DNA of 64,000 bases from Pseudomonas hormoni (GCF_018502625.1 NZ_CP075566.1:4326001-4390000), one strand, 5' to 3'. Positions 8,534 to 19,611 are shown, numbered from the stretch's first letter. Made by a program: numbers and translations. The notes: generated by a model from the letters alone, not told the origin.

Positions 8534-9835
8534 TCAGTTCAGGTAAGGGGACCAGGAAGGTTCTCTGACTTCGCCTTGTGCGGTAGGAAGCGGGAGCCTT
8601 ACGCGTCCATTAATGGACACGAGCATCAAGACTCCCCGGCCCTGCTGGCGGGTGGCGTAGATTACCATGGTGCCGTTGGGCGCAACAGTAGGCGACTCGT
8701 CCAGAGTGCTATCAGTGAGGATTTTTACGCTTCCGCGCTGCAAATCCTGGGCCGCCACCTTGAAATTAGTGAAGCCATCCTGGCGGTGAATCATCACCAG
8801 GGTCTTTTCATCAGCCGAAAGTTTAGGGTTGGCGTTGTAGTTACCGATAAAGGTCACACGCTCCGCACCGCCGCCGCTAACGCTGGATTTGTAGATCTGT
8901 GGCTTGCCGCCACGGTCTGAAGTGAAGTAAAGGGTCGAACCATCCTTGCCCCAGAACGGTTCGGTGTTGATGCCGGGACCGTTGGTGACACGAGTGATCT
9001 GACGCGAACCCAGGTTCATCACGTAAATGTCCGGGTTACCGTCTTTCGACAGCACGAACGCCAGGCGATTGCCATCCGGCGACCAGGCTGGTGCGCCATT
9101 CAGGCCTTCGAAGTTGGTGATCTGCTCACGGCGACCGGTGTCGATGTTCTGCATGAAAATACGCGGACGCTTCTGCTCGAACGACACATAAGCGATGCGC
9201 TTGCCATCCGGTGCGAAACGCGGCGACAGGATCGGCTCGCGCGACTGCAGCAGGGTTACAGCGCGAGCACCGTCATAATCCGAACGTTGCAGCGTGTAGC
9301 GCGTGTTCTTCTCGGAGAAACGCTCTGCAGTCACGTACAGCAGACGAGTCGAGAACGCACCTTTGATACCGGTGAGTTTTTCGAACGACTGGTCCGCAAT
9401 GTAGTGCGACATGTCGCGCAGTTGATCAACGCTGCCCGACACGCTGCCGGTCAGCACTTGCTGTTCGGTGGCGACGTTGAACAAAGCGTATTGAACCTGC
9501 AGGCGGCCGCCCGCCGGAGCAATGCTGCCGACCATGACGTACTGGGCACCCAGCGCCTTGAAGTCACGGTAGATGATTTCGCTGGCCTGGCTCGGCTGGC
9601 TGATCATGTTCTGCTTTGGAATCGGCGAGTAGTAACCCGAGTTGCGCAGGTCGTTACCGATGATTTCGGCCATGTCGTCCGGCAGCACGCTACCGCCCTG
9701 GTTGCCGAACGGTACAACGGCGATCGGGGTAGCCCGATCGCTGCCGCTGGTAACCAGAATGTTTTTTTCATCTGCCGCCGCTATCCCTGCCATGCAGCAG
9801 ATAACGACAAGCATTCCTCGAAGAAGGTTTCTCAC
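8534..9835 (-). CDS. tolB: Tol-Pal system protein TolB
   Basis: Periplasmic beta-propeller protein that shuttles between Pal and TolA. It has a signal peptide ending near residue 21, an N-terminal alpha/beta domain, then repeated WD40-like PD40 blades with recurring motifs such as [14 protein letters not shown] and [10 protein letters not shown]. The length of 433 residues is standard. The start is a GTG at 9835 inside the tolA stop (4-bp GTGA overlap), which shows translational coupling to tolA. Confidence 0.97.
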   Translation of the reverse strand: MRNLLRGMLVVICCMAGIAAADEKNILVTSGSDRATPIAVVPFGNQGGSVLPDDMAEIIGNDLRNSGYYSPIPKQNMISQPSQASEIIYRDFKALGAQYVMVGSIAPAGGRLQVQYALFNVATEQQVLTGSVSGSVDQLRDMSHYIADQSFEKLTGIKGAFSTRLLYVTAERFSEKNTRYTLQRSDYDGARAVTLLQSREPILSPRFAPDGKRIAYVSFEQKRPRIFMQNIDTGRREQITNFEGLNGAPAWSPDGNRLAFVLSKDGNPDIYVMNLGSRQITRVTNGPGINTEPFWGKDGSTLYFTSDRGGKPQIYKSSVSGGGAERVTFIGNYNANPKLSADEKTLVMIHRQDGFTNFKVAAQDLQRGSVKILTDSTLDESPTVAPNGTMVIYATRQQGRGVLMLVSINGRVRLPLPTAQGEVREPSWSPYLN

Positions 9836-10911
9836 TGGGCTAAATCCTCAGGTGTGAATGTCATCTTGAATGAACGATATGGAGCGAAATCACTCGACTT
9901 CATTCCCTGCATTTCTACCAAACGTCCAATATTCTTGACTGCCGCTACAGCCGAAGCGTCAAAAGGAGCATCGCCACTGGACTTGGACACGCTGACCGAA
10001 GTCACCGTACCGTCCGGCAACATGCCGATTTGCAGCACGACCGTCATGCCTTTACGTGCCGAAGGTGGACGAGTCCAGCCCTCTGCTGCACGCACACGAA
10101 TCAGGTCATCGAAACTGCCGGCGACTTCGTCACCCTGCTCATCCGCCAAGGCCTGCTGGCGCTGCGGCGTGTCGGAAAGCAAATCTGCCAAGGCCTGAGC
10201 CTTCTTCTCTTCGGCGGATTTACGTGCCGCTTCCTGCGATTTCTTCTTCGCAGCATCGGCAGCAGCTTTCTTCTTCGCATCTTCGGCGACTTTCTTTTTC
10301 GCCTCTTCAGCTTCAGATTTCTTCTTGGCGTCTTCCGCGGCTTTCTTCTTCGCGTCTTCGACGATCTTCTTCTTGGCTTCTTCCGCGGCCGCTTTCTTGG
10401 CCTCTTCTTCAGCCGCTTTCTTGGCTTCTTCTTCAGATTTCTTCTTGGCTATATCAGCCAATTGTTTCTCTTCGGCCTTTTTGGCTTCGGCGGTCTTTTT
10501 CGCTTCATCGGCTTTTTTGGCTTCATCAGCCTTTTTAGCCTCTTCCGCTTTCTTGGTCTCGTCGGCCTTCTTGGATTCTTCGGCTTTTTGAGCCGCGTCT
10601 TCCTTCTTTTGTTCCGCGGCTTTGATCGCTTCCTGCTCGATCAACTTCTGCTCCATCTGTTCGACTTCGGTCTGGCGCGCGGCGGATTTCTTCGCCTCAC
10701 CCGCAATCTTCTGATTGGTCTGGGTGGTCGCCTGACTTTTCGACTTCAGTTGGTACAGCGTTGCCTGGACAATCGGCTTGGCTGGCGGCAGTTCCGGTGT
10801 GAAGGCAAAACTGACGAACAGCATGCCGAAAACCAGCACGTGCAAGACAATCGCCCAGACACTAGGCCAGAAGTAGCTTTCCGAGGCTGTTGGCTCTCGC
10901 TGTTGCTGCAT
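9832..10911 (-). CDS. tolA: Cell envelope integrity protein TolA
   Basis: Inner-membrane protein spanning the periplasm. It couples TolQR proton-driven energy to TolB/Pal. One N-terminal membrane segment lies at about residues 14-37. A long helical domain of Lys/Ala/Glu repeats ([16 protein letters not shown] units, about residues 55-245) follows. The C-terminal ~100 residues form the TonB-like globular domain, with a [13 protein letters not shown] segment. Length is 359 residues. Its ATG overlaps the tolR stop (TGATG), and its own stop overlaps the tolB start. The repeat tract is low-complexity and may vary in length between strains. Confidence 0.96.
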   Translation of the reverse strand: MQQQREPTASESYFWPSVWAIVLHVLVFGMLFVSFAFTPELPPAKPIVQATLYQLKSKSQATTQTNQKIAGEAKKSAARQTEVEQMEQKLIEQEAIKAAEQKKEDAAQKAEESKKADETKKAEEAKKADEAKKADEAKKTAEAKKAEEKQLADIAKKKSEEEAKKAAEEEAKKAAAEEAKKKIVEDAKKKAAEDAKKKSEAEEAKKKVAEDAKKKAAADAAKKKSQEAARKSAEEKKAQALADLLSDTPQRQQALADEQGDEVAGSFDDLIRVRAAEGWTRPPSARKGMTVVLQIGMLPDGTVTSVSVSKSSGDAPFDASAVAAVKNIGRLVEMQGMKSSDFAPYRSFKMTFTPEDLAQ

Positions 10912-11372
10912 CAGGGCGCCTCGGTAATCAAGCCAACGTTACCGACTCCGGCTTTCTGCAACCCGCCCATCGCGCCCATGACGGAACCGTAATCAACGGT
11001 CTTGTCGCCGCGGATGAACACCTGGGTACGCTTGCCGCCTTCAGTACCGGCGCGAATGATCTTGGTCACGGCGTCAGTCATTTGCGGCAAGGTCATTGCC
11101 TTGTCCTGCTGCTTTTGCGTGTCGACTTCGCTGCCAAGGTTCCAGTAGTAGGTCTTGTCAGCCTTGATCGAAATGGTCAGGACCTGGGTGTTGTTGTCCT
11201 GCGGCAAGGCTTCGCTGGAAACCTTGGGCAGATCAACTTTCACGCCCTGATTGAGCATCGGCGCGGTCACCATGAAGATGACCAGCAGTACCAGCATCAC
11301 GTCGATGTAAGGCACCACGTTCATCTCGGCGACCGGCTTGCGCTTTTTGCGAGCTCGAGCGATTAAAGCCAT
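10911..11372 (-). CDS. tolR: Proton channel subunit TolR (ExbD family)
   Basis: Inner-membrane protein forming the TolQR proton channel with TolQ. A single membrane segment begins after NVVPYIDVML. D24 is the expected proton-pathway aspartate. The periplasmic C-terminal domain carries the conserved VFIRGDKTVDYG stretch. Length is 153 residues. It begins about 14 bp after the tolQ stop, with AGGTAA upstream of the ATG. Confidence 0.96.
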   Translation of the reverse strand: MALIARARKKRKPVAEMNVVPYIDVMLVLLVIFMVTAPMLNQGVKVDLPKVSSEALPQDNNTQVLTISIKADKTYYWNLGSEVDTQKQQDKAMTLPQMTDAVTKIIRAGTEGGKRTQVFIRGDKTVDYGSVMGAMGGLQKAGVGNVGLITEAP

Positions 11373-11386
11373 TGGAAATTACCTGC

Positions 11387-12082
11387 TTATTCTTCGCTGG
11401 TGTGCACTTTGCGGTGCAGGATCGCCTGGAATTCATCGGCGAAGGTGTAGTAACGGCTGATCAGCGTTTCGCTGCGAGCGGCAAAACGGTTGTAAGCGAT
11501 AACGGCCGGGATGGCTGCGAACAGACCGATCGCGGTGGCAATCAGTGCCTCGGCGATACCTGGAGCCACAGTGGCGAGGGTCGCTTGCTGGGCAGTCGCC
11601 AGACCACGGAAGGAGTTCATGATGCCCCAGACCGTACCGAACAGACCGATGTAAGGGCTGACGGAACCGACGGTTGCGAGGAACGGCAGGCTCTGCTCGA
11701 GCTTTTCTTCTTCGCGGGAAATGGCTACGCGCATGGCACGGGCAACGCCTTCCATGACCGCTTCCGGGTCAACGCCTGGCTGCTGGCGCAGACGGGAGAA
11801 TTCCTTGAAACCGGCACGGAAGATCTGCTCTACGCCCGAATCCGGATCAGGGTTGCTGCCGGCCTGACGGTAGAGCTTGGACAGGTCGATGCCCGACCAG
11901 AAGCGCTCTTCAAAGCTCTCCAGGGCACGTCGACCGGCGCGCAGCAAGTTGCTGCGCTGAAAGATCATGATCCATGAGGTCACCGATGCGGCTACCAGGA
12001 TCAGCATTACCAGTTGCACCACGATACTGGCATTGCTGACCAGGCTCCACATGGAGGAATGGTCGACGACGTTAGCTTCCAC
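11387..12082 (-). CDS. tolQ: Proton channel subunit TolQ (MotA/TolQ/ExbB family)
   Basis: Three-TM inner-membrane protein that surrounds TolR and conducts protons to energise TolA. The MotA/TolQ/ExbB domain covers about residues 85-215, with the conserved [16 protein letters not shown] and [25 protein letters not shown] segments. Length is 231 residues. The start is a GTG at 12082 with AGGAGA just upstream, overlapping the end of ybgC by 11 bp. Confidence 0.97.
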   Translation of the reverse strand: MEANVVDHSSMWSLVSNASIVVQLVMLILVAASVTSWIMIFQRSNLLRAGRRALESFEERFWSGIDLSKLYRQAGSNPDPDSGVEQIFRAGFKEFSRLRQQPGVDPEAVMEGVARAMRVAISREEEKLEQSLPFLATVGSVSPYIGLFGTVWGIMNSFRGLATAQQATLATVAPGIAEALIATAIGLFAAIPAVIAYNRFAARSETLISRYYTFADEFQAILHRKVHTSEE

Positions 12083-12539
12083 GCTTTATCTCCTGCTTTG
12101 AGTGTGTACCCGCGCCGCTCACGTCGGCAAAGGCCGCACGTAGAGCTTCGGGAATGGCCCGGGGTTTTAAACTTTCAGTGCGCACACAGGCCACCAAAAA
12201 CTGCCCTTCGCAGAGCAGCGCATTATCCGTGGCTCGCCTGACCTGCTGTTTGAAGCGCAGGCTGACACGGTTCAATTCGATTACTTCAGCGCTTACCAGG
12301 AGTTCGTCGTCCAGTCGCGCCGGCGCGTGATAACGCGCTTCGCTGGAATGCACGACAAACAACAGGTCCTCTCCTGCCAGCTGGGATTGGGCAAAGCCCA
12401 GCTCCCGGAGCCGCTCGGTTCGAGCCCGTTCCATAAACTTGAGGTAATTAACGTAATACACGATGCCGCCCGCATCGGTGTCCTCGTAATAAACGCGACA
12501 ACGATGTGCGAACGGCTCAAGCCCGTTTTGCGCGCGCAT
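12072..12539 (-). CDS. ybgC: Acyl-CoA thioester hydrolase YbgC (tol-pal associated)
   Basis: Hot-dog-fold thioesterase of the 4-hydroxybenzoyl-CoA thioesterase family, cytoplasmic, the usual first gene of the tol-pal operon. The family signature [19 protein letters not shown] is at about residues 17-35, with D22 as the probable catalytic aspartate. Length is 155 residues. Its stop overlaps the tolQ GTG start. The physiological thioester is uncertain. Links to phospholipid metabolism have been proposed for the family. Confidence 0.93.
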   Translation of the reverse strand: MRAQNGLEPFAHRCRVYYEDTDAGGIVYYVNYLKFMERARTERLRELGFAQSQLAGEDLLFVVHSSEARYHAPARLDDELLVSAEVIELNRVSLRFKQQVRRATDNALLCEGQFLVACVRTESLKPRAIPEALRAAFADVSGAGTHSKQEIKRGS

Positions 12540-12666
12540 ACTCTAGTGCTTACTCCTCAGGTTGCCAATCCGGCCAGGCAACTGTTTTTCATTGATTCAC
12601 GGCTTTCTCGCGAAAGTACGGTCCTAGGACAGCACAATGCCCGAAAATTCTGCCCGCAAATGTTAA

Positions 12667-13728
12667 TTAATCGTCCACGGCATCGAGGAACTCGTCTACC
12701 ACGGGCATCTCGCCCAATCGTGACGGAATATTTAAACCAAAATGCAGATAGGCATGCCGAGTGACCACTCGCCCCCGCGGTGTGCGCATGATGTAGCCCT
12801 GCTGGATCAGGTACGGCTCCAGCACGTCTTCGATGGTGTGTCGCTCCTCGCTGATCGCGGCGGCCAGACTGTCGACGCCGACCGGTCCACCGTCGAACTT
12901 CTCGATCATGGTCAACAGCAGACGTCGATCCTGGTGGTCGAAGCCACGCTCATCGACATCCAGCAGATTCAAGGCAAGATCGGCAATCGGCTTGGTGATG
13001 TGGCCCTTGGCGCGAACTTCAGCGAAATCACGCACCCGACGCAACAAACGGTTGGCAATTCGCGGCGTACCACGGGCACGGCGAGCGATTTCGAAGGCGC
13101 CTTCCGGGTCCAGTGGCAAGCCGAGAATGGTTGCCGAGCGGCTGACAATCGTTGCCAGATCAGCCGTGCTGTAAAACTCGAGACGCTGGACGATCCCGAA
13201 ACGGTCGCGCAACGGATTGGTCAGCATGCCGGCGCGGGTGGTCGCCCCCACCAGCGTGAACGGCGGCAAATCCAGTTTGATCGAACGCGCAGCCGGCCCT
13301 TCGCCAATCATGATGTCGAGCTGGAAATCTTCCATGGCCGGGTACAGCACTTCTTCGACAATCGGCGACAGCCGATGGATTTCGTCGATGAACAGCACGT
13401 CGTGAGGCTCAAGGTTGGTCAGCAGTGCAGCCAGGTCACCGGGACGCTCAAGGACCGGGCCGGAGGTGCTTTTGATCGACACGCCCATCTCCTGGGCGAT
13501 GATGTTGGCCAGGGTGGTTTTACCCAGGCCAGGCGGGCCGAAGATCAGCGTGTGGTCCAGGGATTCGTTACGCCCACGGGCAGCCTGGATGAACAGCTCC
13601 ATTTGCTCGCGAACGGTCGGCTGACCAATGTATTCGGCCAGACTGACAGGACGAATCGCCCGGTCCTGGACTTCCTCGCGGTCGCGAGGGCCAGGCGTGG
13701 CGGCTATCAGACGATCAGCTTCAATCAC
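12667..13728 (-). CDS. ruvB: Holliday junction branch migration ATPase RuvB
   Basis: Hexameric AAA+ motor that drives branch migration with RuvA. Walker A GPPGLGKT is at residues 64-71, Walker B is [10 protein letters not shown], and sensor 1 is in LVGATTRAG. The C-terminal winged helix contains [17 protein letters not shown]. Length is 353 residues. The start is a GTG at 13728, directly abutting the ruvA stop, so the two are translationally coupled. Confidence 0.97.
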   Translation of the reverse strand: MIEADRLIAATPGPRDREEVQDRAIRPVSLAEYIGQPTVREQMELFIQAARGRNESLDHTLIFGPPGLGKTTLANIIAQEMGVSIKSTSGPVLERPGDLAALLTNLEPHDVLFIDEIHRLSPIVEEVLYPAMEDFQLDIMIGEGPAARSIKLDLPPFTLVGATTRAGMLTNPLRDRFGIVQRLEFYSTADLATIVSRSATILGLPLDPEGAFEIARRARGTPRIANRLLRRVRDFAEVRAKGHITKPIADLALNLLDVDERGFDHQDRRLLLTMIEKFDGGPVGVDSLAAAISEERHTIEDVLEPYLIQQGYIMRTPRGRVVTRHAYLHFGLNIPSRLGEMPVVDEFLDAVDD

Positions 13729-14346
13729 TTAGATCATTCCCTTCAGGGCACGACGAATCATGTCTTCACTGCTCAAACCTTTCTCCTTGATCGCGGAAAT
13801 CGCCTTGCTGGCTTCCTGCGGCTTGTAGCCCAGGGAGATCAGCGCGCTGACCGCATCATTTTCGGCGGTCGCGACCGGATGCGGCGCATCTGGCCCACCC
13901 GGCTGGTTTGGCACCAGGGCAAACATCGCCGGCACGGTTTCCCAGGCCTTGAAGCGATCCTTGAGTTCCACCAGCAAACGCTCGGCCGTTTTCTTGCCCA
14001 CGCCAGGCACCTTGGTCAGCGCCGAGGTGTCCTGGGATTGCACGCAACGTACCAGCTCATCGACTTCCAGGCTCGACATCAAGGCCAGCGCCAGTTTCGG
14101 CCCCACACCATTGAGACGGATCAACTCACGAAAAAAGTCTCGCTCACGCTTGCTGGCGAAACCATAGAGTAACTGCGCGTCTTCGCGTACGACCAAATGG
14201 GTGTGCAGCGTCAGCGGTTCACCGACCGACGGCAAGCGATACAGCGTGGTCATGGGCACTTCCAGCTCATACCCCAGACCGTTTACATCCAGAATCAGGT
14301 GCGGCGGCTGTTTCTCAGCCAGTGTGCCGCGCAAGCGTCCAATCAC
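13729..14346 (-). CDS. ruvA: Holliday junction DNA-binding protein RuvA
   Basis: Tetrameric protein that holds the junction open and recruits RuvB. The 205-residue protein has the N-terminal OB fold (MIGRLRGTL), the central helix-hairpin-helix pair ([12 protein letters not shown] and [16 protein letters not shown]), and the C-terminal RuvB-binding domain ([16 protein letters not shown]). It is co-transcribed with ruvB. About 115 bp separate it from ruvC, including a long perfect hairpin. Confidence 0.97.
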   Translation of the reverse strand: MIGRLRGTLAEKQPPHLILDVNGLGYELEVPMTTLYRLPSVGEPLTLHTHLVVREDAQLLYGFASKRERDFFRELIRLNGVGPKLALALMSSLEVDELVRCVQSQDTSALTKVPGVGKKTAERLLVELKDRFKAWETVPAMFALVPNQPGGPDAPHPVATAENDAVSALISLGYKPQEASKAISAIKEKGLSSEDMIRRALKGMI

Positions 14347-14397
14347 GTTTCAGATCCTTGAGCGTTGGCCAGACCGGTGCTGGCGACTGACAGAACA

Positions 14398-14432
14398 AGG
14401 GTTTTGCGCCGACAACACAGGCGCAAAACCCT
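14398..14432. other. 13-bp perfect hairpin between ruvC and ruvA
   Basis: AGGGTTTTGCGCC and GGCGCAAAACCCT pair perfectly around a 9-base loop. No T-run follows on the minus strand, so it is not a classical intrinsic terminator. It may stabilise RNA or tune ruvAB expression. Confidence 0.7.
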
Positions 14433-14461
14433 CATTCCGTAAAAAATGACTGCTGATGCTA

Positions 14462-14986
14462 TCAGAGACGCAGGCGCCCGCCACGACTGCGTGCCGTGCC
14501 CAAGCCATGTGGCAGCAGGCTGGAACGGGTGTGAGCATGGCATATGGCAATCGCCAGGGCGTCCGAGGCATCGATTTGCGGCTTGCTGATCAGTTTCAGC
14601 ATGTGCATGACCATCATCTGCACCTGCTCTTTATTGGCTGCGCCGGTCCCGGTCACGGCCTGCTTGACCTGGGTGGCGGTGTATTCAGCGATTTCCAGGT
14701 TTTCTTCGGCACCGGCAACGATTGCCGCGCCGCGGGCCTGGCCGAGTTTCAACGCAGAGTCGGCGTTGCGTGCCATGAAGACCTTTTCGATACCCATGGT
14801 GACCGGGCCGTAGGTCTGGATGACTTCCCGCACGCCGCGATAAACGATTTGCAACCGCTCATGCAGTTCGCCGGAACCGGTGCGAATGCAGCCCGACGCC
14901 ACGTACACGCAGCCACGCCCGGTATCACGTACCACGCCGTAACCGGTGATGCGCGAACCGGGGTCGATGCCAAGAATTAAAGTCAT
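14462..14986 (-). CDS. ruvC: Holliday junction resolvase RuvC
   Basis: Endonuclease that cuts Holliday junctions held by RuvAB. The RNase H-like fold is seen from LGIDPGS (D8), the catalytic Glu in MGIEKVF (about residue 66), and the C-terminal acidic pair in [13 protein letters not shown]. Length of 174 residues is normal. It is the upstream member of the ruvC-ruvA-ruvB series. A REP pair separates it from yebC. Confidence 0.97.
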   Translation of the reverse strand: MTLILGIDPGSRITGYGVVRDTGRGCVYVASGCIRTGSGELHERLQIVYRGVREVIQTYGPVTMGIEKVFMARNADSALKLGQARGAAIVAGAEENLEIAEYTATQVKQAVTGTGAANKEQVQMMVMHMLKLISKPQIDASDALAIAICHAHTRSSLLPHGLGTARSRGGRLRL

Positions 14987-15035
14987 AACGCCTGCGGTTA
15001 AGGTAAGAGCACCATTTTCAATACAGCGAATAACA

Positions 15036-15129
15036 AATGTGGGAGCTGGCTTGCCTGCGATGGCGTAGGCACATCAAACAATGATGTAGCCTGACACGAC
15101 GCCATCGCAGGCAAGCCAGCTCCCACATT
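15036..15129. repeat. REP pair, family A (GTGGGAGCTGGCTTGCC)
   Basis: Two inverted copies of the core AATGTGGGAGCTGGCTTGCC(T)GCGATG flank a short spacer between ruvC and yebC. This is a typical Pseudomonas REP doublet (BIME). It can fold into one long hairpin in RNA and lies just upstream of ruvC. Confidence 0.9.
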
Positions 15130-15147
15130 AGATCTTAGTCGTGCCTG

Positions 15148-15891
15148 TCAAAGCTGTGCGGCGACTGACTCTGGGATGTCGGCGTTGGAATAGACGTTCT
15201 GCACATCATCCAGATCTTCAAGCATGTCGATCAGCTTGAGGACTTTCTCGGCACCTTCCAGGTCCAGTTCGGCGCTGGTGGTCGGCAGCATGACGATTTC
15301 CGCATCATCACCTTTGAAACCGGCCGCTTCCAGTGCGTTACGCACAGAGTAGAAACCGGCGAACGAGGTGAACACGTCGATGGAACCGTCTTCGTGGGTG
15401 ACCACGTCATCGGCGTCGGCTTCCATGGCCGCTTCGATCAAGGCGTCTTCATCAACGCCCGGCGCGAAGGAAATCTGCCCCTTGCGCTCGAACAGATAGG
15501 CCACCGAACCGTCGGTACCCAGGTTGCCCCCGCACTTGCTGAACGCATGGCGAACAGCTGCTGCGGTGCGGTTACGGTTGTCGGTCATGCACTCGACCAT
15601 CACCGCCACGCCACCCGGGCCGTAGCCTTCGTAGCTCAGTTCGACCATGTCGTCGGTGTCGGCGGCACCGGCACCGCGGGCCACCGCGCGATCGATGATG
15701 TCGCGGCTCATGTTCGCACCCAGCGCCTTGTCCAGGGCCAGACGCAGACGCGGGTTGGAGCCCGGATCACCGCCGCCCTGACGGGCCGCAACGGTCAGTT
15801 CACGAATCCACTTGGTGAAAATCTTGCCCTTCTTGGCATCCTGACGTTCTTTGCGGTGCTTGATGTTCGCCCACTTGGAATGACCCGCCAT
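15148..15891 (-). CDS. yebC: YebC/PmpR family (TACO1-like) protein
   Basis: A conserved cytoplasmic protein described as a transcriptional regulator in P. aeruginosa (PmpR) and, for YebC/TACO1 members, as a translation factor helping ribosomes at polyproline-type stalls. The signature [20 protein letters not shown] starts at 15891. An in-frame upstream Met at 15933 adds residues not seen in the family. The protein is 247 residues. It sits between aspS and ruvC, a common arrangement in gamma-proteobacteria. A terminator hairpin lies between aspS and this gene. Confidence 0.95.
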   Translation of the reverse strand: MAGHSKWANIKHRKERQDAKKGKIFTKWIRELTVAARQGGGDPGSNPRLRLALDKALGANMSRDIIDRAVARGAGAADTDDMVELSYEGYGPGGVAVMVECMTDNRNRTAAAVRHAFSKCGGNLGTDGSVAYLFERKGQISFAPGVDEDALIEAAMEADADDVVTHEDGSIDVFTSFAGFYSVRNALEAAGFKGDDAEIVMLPTTSAELDLEGAEKVLKLIDMLEDLDDVQNVYSNADIPESVAAQL

Positions 15892-15972
15892 AACTCGCTC
15901 CGAATTCTCTTTGAAACGTTGCCCGCTGTGCACGATGCGCCAGCCAGCAATACAAAAATCTCGACCTAAAGA

Positions 15973-16001
15973 AAAGGCGCATCCGGGAAGGATGCGCCTT
16001 T
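15973..16001 (-). terminator. Terminator downstream of aspS
   Basis: A 12-bp stem AAAGGCGCATCC / GGATGCGCCTTT with a 5-base loop follows the aspS stop. On the minus strand it runs into T residues. Confidence 0.75.
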
Positions 16002-16011
16002 GCGGTCAGCC

Positions 16012-17787
16012 TTACTCAGCCTTTGGCGTTTCGCGCAGACGAATGTGCAGTTCGCGCAATGCCTTGGCATCTACAGCACCCGGAGCCTGAGTCATGACGT
16101 CAGCCGCGCTCTGGGTTTTCGGGAAAGCGATCACTTCACGGATCGACTGGGCGCCGGTCATCAGCATCACCAGACGGTCCAGACCGAAGGCCAGGCCACC
16201 GTGCGGCGGCGCGCCGTATTTCAGGGCGTCGAGCAGGAAGCCGAATTTCTCTTCCTGTTCCGCTTCATTGATACCCAACAGGCGGAATACGGTCTGCTGC
16301 ATTTCCTTGCGGTGGATACGGATCGAACCGCCACCCAGCTCGGTACCGTTCAGAACCATGTCGTAGGCACGGGACAGCGCGGTCGCCGGGTTGGCTTCCA
16401 GTTCTTCCGGGGTGCATTTCGGCGCGGTGAACGGGTGGTGCAAGGCAGTGAAGCTGCCGTCGTCGTTCTCTTCGAACATCGGGAAGTCGACGACCCACAT
16501 TGGCGCCCACTTGCAGGTCAGCAGGTCCAGGTCGTTGCCGACCTTGATCCGCAACGCGCCCAGGGCTTCGCTGACGATCTTGGCCTTGTCGGCGCCGAAG
16601 AACACGATGTCGCCATCGACCGCACCCACGCGATCGAGGATCACGTTGAGGTTGGCTTCAGGGATGTTCTTGACGATTGGCGACTGCAGACCTTCAACGC
16701 CTTTGGCGCGCTCGTTGACCTTGATGTACGCCAGGCCCTTCGCACCGTAGATGCCGACGAACTTGGTGTAGTCGTCGATCTGCTTGCGCGGCATGCTCGC
16801 CGCGCCAGGAACGCGCAAGGCGGCAACACGGCATTTCGGATCGTTGGCAGGACCGCTGAAGACCTTGAAGTCGACTTCTTTCAGCTGGTCGGCAACGTCC
16901 ACCAGTTCCAGCGGGTTACGCAGGTCCGGCTTGTCGGAACCGTAACGACGCATGGCTTCTTCGAAGGTCATGTGCGGGAAGTCGCCGAATTCCAGGTCCA
17001 GCACTTCCTTGAACAGGTTGCGGATCATGCCTTCGGTGAGGCCCATGATGTCTTTTTCATCGAGGAAGCTGGTTTCGATGTCGATCTGGGTGAATTCAGG
17101 CTGACGGTCGGCACGCAGGTCTTCGTCGCGGAAGCATTTGGCGATCTGGTAGTAACGGTCGAAGCCGGCCACCATCAGCAATTGCTTGAACAGCTGCGGC
17201 GATTGCGGCAGGGCGAAGAACGAACCGGCGTGAGTACGGCTCGGCACCAGGTAGTCACGTGCGCCTTCAGGCGTGGCACGGGTCAGGATCGGCGTCTCGA
17301 CGTCGAGGAAGCCGTTTTCGTCCAGGTAGCGGCGGATGCTGGTAGTCATGCGCGAACGCAGACGCAGCTTCTCGGCCATTTCCGGGCGACGCAGATCAAG
17401 GAAGCGATAACGCAGGCGGGTTTCTTCACCGACGTCGGAGAACTCGTTCAGTGGGAACGGCGGGGTTTCCGACTCGTTCAGCACTTCCAGCTCGTAGCCC
17501 AGGACTTCGATCATGCCCGAGGCCATGTTGGCGTTCGTGGCACCGGCCGGACGCAGGCGAACCTTGCCGGTGATCTTCACGACGTACTCGCTGCGCACGC
17601 GGTCGGCGGCGGCGAAGCTCTCGGCGCGGTCCGGGTCGAACACCACCTGGGCCAGACCGTCACGATCACGGATATCGAGGAAAATCACCCCACCGTGGTC
17701 ACGGCGACGGTGAACCCATCCGCAAAGGGTAATTTCCTGGCCTTCCAGGCTTTCGTTCAGTTGGCCGCAATAATGGCTGCGCATCAT
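16012..17787 (-). CDS. aspS: Aspartyl-tRNA synthetase
   Basis: Class IIb aminoacyl-tRNA synthetase, 591 residues. It has the N-terminal OB-fold anticodon-binding domain ([21 protein letters not shown]), motif 2 ([20 protein letters not shown]), the bacterial GAD insertion domain in the middle, and motif 3 near the C-terminus ([13 protein letters not shown]). In bacteria lacking asparaginyl-tRNA synthetase such enzymes are often non-discriminating and also charge tRNA-Asn. That cannot be decided here. The gene is followed by a strong hairpin and by yebC. The zinc-ribbon gene lies upstream. Confidence 0.97.
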   Translation of the reverse strand: MMRSHYCGQLNESLEGQEITLCGWVHRRRDHGGVIFLDIRDRDGLAQVVFDPDRAESFAAADRVRSEYVVKITGKVRLRPAGATNANMASGMIEVLGYELEVLNESETPPFPLNEFSDVGEETRLRYRFLDLRRPEMAEKLRLRSRMTTSIRRYLDENGFLDVETPILTRATPEGARDYLVPSRTHAGSFFALPQSPQLFKQLLMVAGFDRYYQIAKCFRDEDLRADRQPEFTQIDIETSFLDEKDIMGLTEGMIRNLFKEVLDLEFGDFPHMTFEEAMRRYGSDKPDLRNPLELVDVADQLKEVDFKVFSGPANDPKCRVAALRVPGAASMPRKQIDDYTKFVGIYGAKGLAYIKVNERAKGVEGLQSPIVKNIPEANLNVILDRVGAVDGDIVFFGADKAKIVSEALGALRIKVGNDLDLLTCKWAPMWVVDFPMFEENDDGSFTALHHPFTAPKCTPEELEANPATALSRAYDMVLNGTELGGGSIRIHRKEMQQTVFRLLGINEAEQEEKFGFLLDALKYGAPPHGGLAFGLDRLVMLMTGAQSIREVIAFPKTQSAADVMTQAPGAVDAKALRELHIRLRETPKAE

Positions 17788-17878
17788 GGTCGTGTTTTCA
17801 CTTCTCGTAATTCGAAATTCGGTTGGAGGCCTTGCACTGCAAGAGCTCGCACGTGTCGTTCAACTCAGGTTCCAGACC

Positions 17879-18100
17879 CTAGTCGGCTTTGTCGCCGCCG
17901 GCCAGATTCTTCTTGGAACCGGTCTTGAAATCGGTTTCGTACCAGCCGGTGCCGCTGAGGCGGAAGCCCGGCATGGACAGCATCTTCTTGAGCTCTGGCG
18001 CCTGGCAGGCAGGGCAGTCGACCAGCGGTGCTGCGCTGATCTTTTGAATGGCTTCCAACTGATGACCACAGGAAGCACATTGATAGTCGTACATCGGCAT
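17879..18100 (-). CDS. FmdB-family zinc-ribbon protein
   Basis: A 73-residue protein of the FmdB/CxxC_CxxC_SSSS family. Two CxxC pairs (CASCG and CPACQ) form a zinc ribbon, starting from MPMYDYQCASCGHQLEAIQK. The C-terminal part, including the GFRLSGTGWYETDFK stretch, is characteristic. The start is ATG at 18100. Longer frames lack a ribosome site. The function is unknown. It lies just upstream of aspS on the same strand, an arrangement often kept in Pseudomonas. Confidence 0.85.
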   Translation of the reverse strand: MPMYDYQCASCGHQLEAIQKISAAPLVDCPACQAPELKKMLSMPGFRLSGTGWYETDFKTGSKKNLAGGDKAD

Positions 18101-18236
18101 GGGGGTTGTCTCGGCGATCAGATTGCTACCGCACACGCTGGGTTTTGCGGCAAAGAGCGGGATTATATCCATTAAATGCAGCCTGTGCAGCCGTAAGACT
18201 GCACAGACCGACACTCGACGCATTCCGCCGCCACGG

Positions 18237-18596
18237 CTACGCCATGACGACGCAACTCCCCTCCTTCAAGCTGTGCACAACGCAGACAACCCGCACCAAC
18301 CCGCTGAAGTTCTTCACCCCGCCGTGCCGCAGATGCACTTCGCGATCCACATGGGACAGCAGGGCACTGACCGAGCAGCAATTGATCCTTGCCATTTCCC
18401 TCAAGATATCCCAATAAACCTGTTCAAGTCGCAAGCAGGTGGCAAAGCCATTCAAACGTACCGAGCGGGATAATGGCCGAGCCAGTCCCATGTCGAATTC
18501 ACTGACAAACGGATCGATCCTTACTTCCTTGAACGGACCCAGCCTCCCCTCGTTTAACCTGCTTTCATAAACCATCCGTTGACACTCCTTTGCCAT
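18237..18596 (-). CDS. Ribbon-helix-helix domain protein
   Basis: A small protein of up to 119 residues. The core RSVRLNGFATCLRLEQVYWDILREMA followed by SALLSHVDREV resembles RHH_4 (arylsulfotransferase-type ribbon-helix-helix) DNA-binding proteins, in which the strand RSVRL is followed by two helices. M8 (MVYESRLNEG, 18575) is a possible later start. A role as a small transcriptional regulator is inferred only from the fold. It lies upstream of the zinc-ribbon gene and aspS but is separated from them. Confidence 0.6.
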   Translation of the reverse strand: MAKECQRMVYESRLNEGRLGPFKEVRIDPFVSEFDMGLARPLSRSVRLNGFATCLRLEQVYWDILREMARINCCSVSALLSHVDREVHLRHGGVKNFSGLVRVVCVVHSLKEGSCVVMA

Positions 18597-18831
18597 CCCT
18601 GGTTTCTATAAGAGCCATGTTGCGGGTCTTATAAAAGCGCAGGCGCAAAGTTATATCCAGATGACTTTATGACCATCGACGTAGGATAAGCCAACAACTG
18701 AAGGCGGATCATGGAGACCGTCCTAGTCGGGACAATGTCCTACACGATCGGGTGCAAGATCATTCAACGAACAGGCTTCGAAAAACAGGGCGCGAACAAC
18801 ACCGGGTAGCGTCATCCGCGCACGGGCAGCG

Positions 18832-19302
18832 TTACTGGTCCAGCAATGAACGCAGCATCCACGCGGTTTTCTCGTGAACCTGCATGCGCTGGGTCAGCAA
18901 GTCCGCCGTTGGCTCGTCGCTGACTTTGTCGAGCAAGGGAAAGATCCCGCGTGCAGTCCGCGTGACAGCTTCCTGCCCTTCGACCAGTTGCTTGATCATG
19001 TCTTCCGCACTGGGCACACCCGCTTCTTCCTTGATGGAAGAAAGGCGCGCATAAATCGAATAGGCGCCCGGAGCAGGAAAGCCAAGTGCACGAATTCGTT
19101 CGGCAATCGAATCGACCGCCAGGGCCAACTCGTTATATTGCTCCTCGAACATCAGGTGCAAGGTCCGAAACATGGGACCGGTGACATTCCAGTGGAAGTT
19201 ATGGGTTTTCAAATAAAGTACATAAGTGTCCGACAGCAGACGCGAAAGTCCGTCGACGATGGACTTGCGGTCCTCTTCACTGATACCGATATCGATTGCC
19301 AT
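18832..19302 (-). CDS. dps: Dps-family DNA-protection/ferritin-like protein
   Basis: A 156-residue ferritin-like dodecamer subunit that binds iron and protects DNA under oxidative or starvation stress. The inter-subunit ferroxidase ligands lie in [13 protein letters not shown] and [19 protein letters not shown], which match the Dps consensus (His, Asp/Glu). It starts with ATG at 19302 and is divergent from the cold-shock-domain gene. Regulation by OxyR or RpoS is known for other members but no site is identified here. Confidence 0.9.
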   Translation of the reverse strand: MAIDIGISEEDRKSIVDGLSRLLSDTYVLYLKTHNFHWNVTGPMFRTLHLMFEEQYNELALAVDSIAERIRALGFPAPGAYSIYARLSSIKEEAGVPSAEDMIKQLVEGQEAVTRTARGIFPLLDKVSDEPTADLLTQRMQVHEKTAWMLRSLLDQ

Positions 19303-19611
19303 GTTTTTCCCCTAAAGGTGATGAATTTCATCCGACAGGTGCAGGACCACTCTAGCAAGCCTGTCGCGCAACCGCAGCCCGGATTGCCCCCGAGACCTGC
19401 GACAAATCGCCCCCAATGCACCGCTGGACTCCCTGATTTGAGTAGCTGCAAGCTTTGCTGTTAAATAGACAGTGTGTCGCTGGCGCCTATTTTTTCGGGG
19501 CGCTGCGCATAGGCTGATACCGGGTGCGTGCCCAACGCCTCTTATAGTTCTGAAGCGAACCGCGCCCCATCAGCTCTTCCTTGCGATCCGTCTTAACGTG
19601 AGTTAATCAAA
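19303..19611. other. Divergent intergenic region, dps-like / cold-shock-domain gene
   Basis: About 309 bp between two divergent genes; it must contain both promoters. Short frames on the minus strand are not supported. I see no clear operator. Confidence 0.45.

Noticed and set aside
10190..10720. Low-complexity Lys/Ala/Glu tract suspected as an assembly error
   Set aside because: Such repeats are normal for the TolA helical domain and the frame is continuous.
16000..17928. Long plus-strand frame opposite aspS
   Set aside because: Shadow of aspS. The composition (many Val, Gln, His, Phe) is that of an antisense frame.
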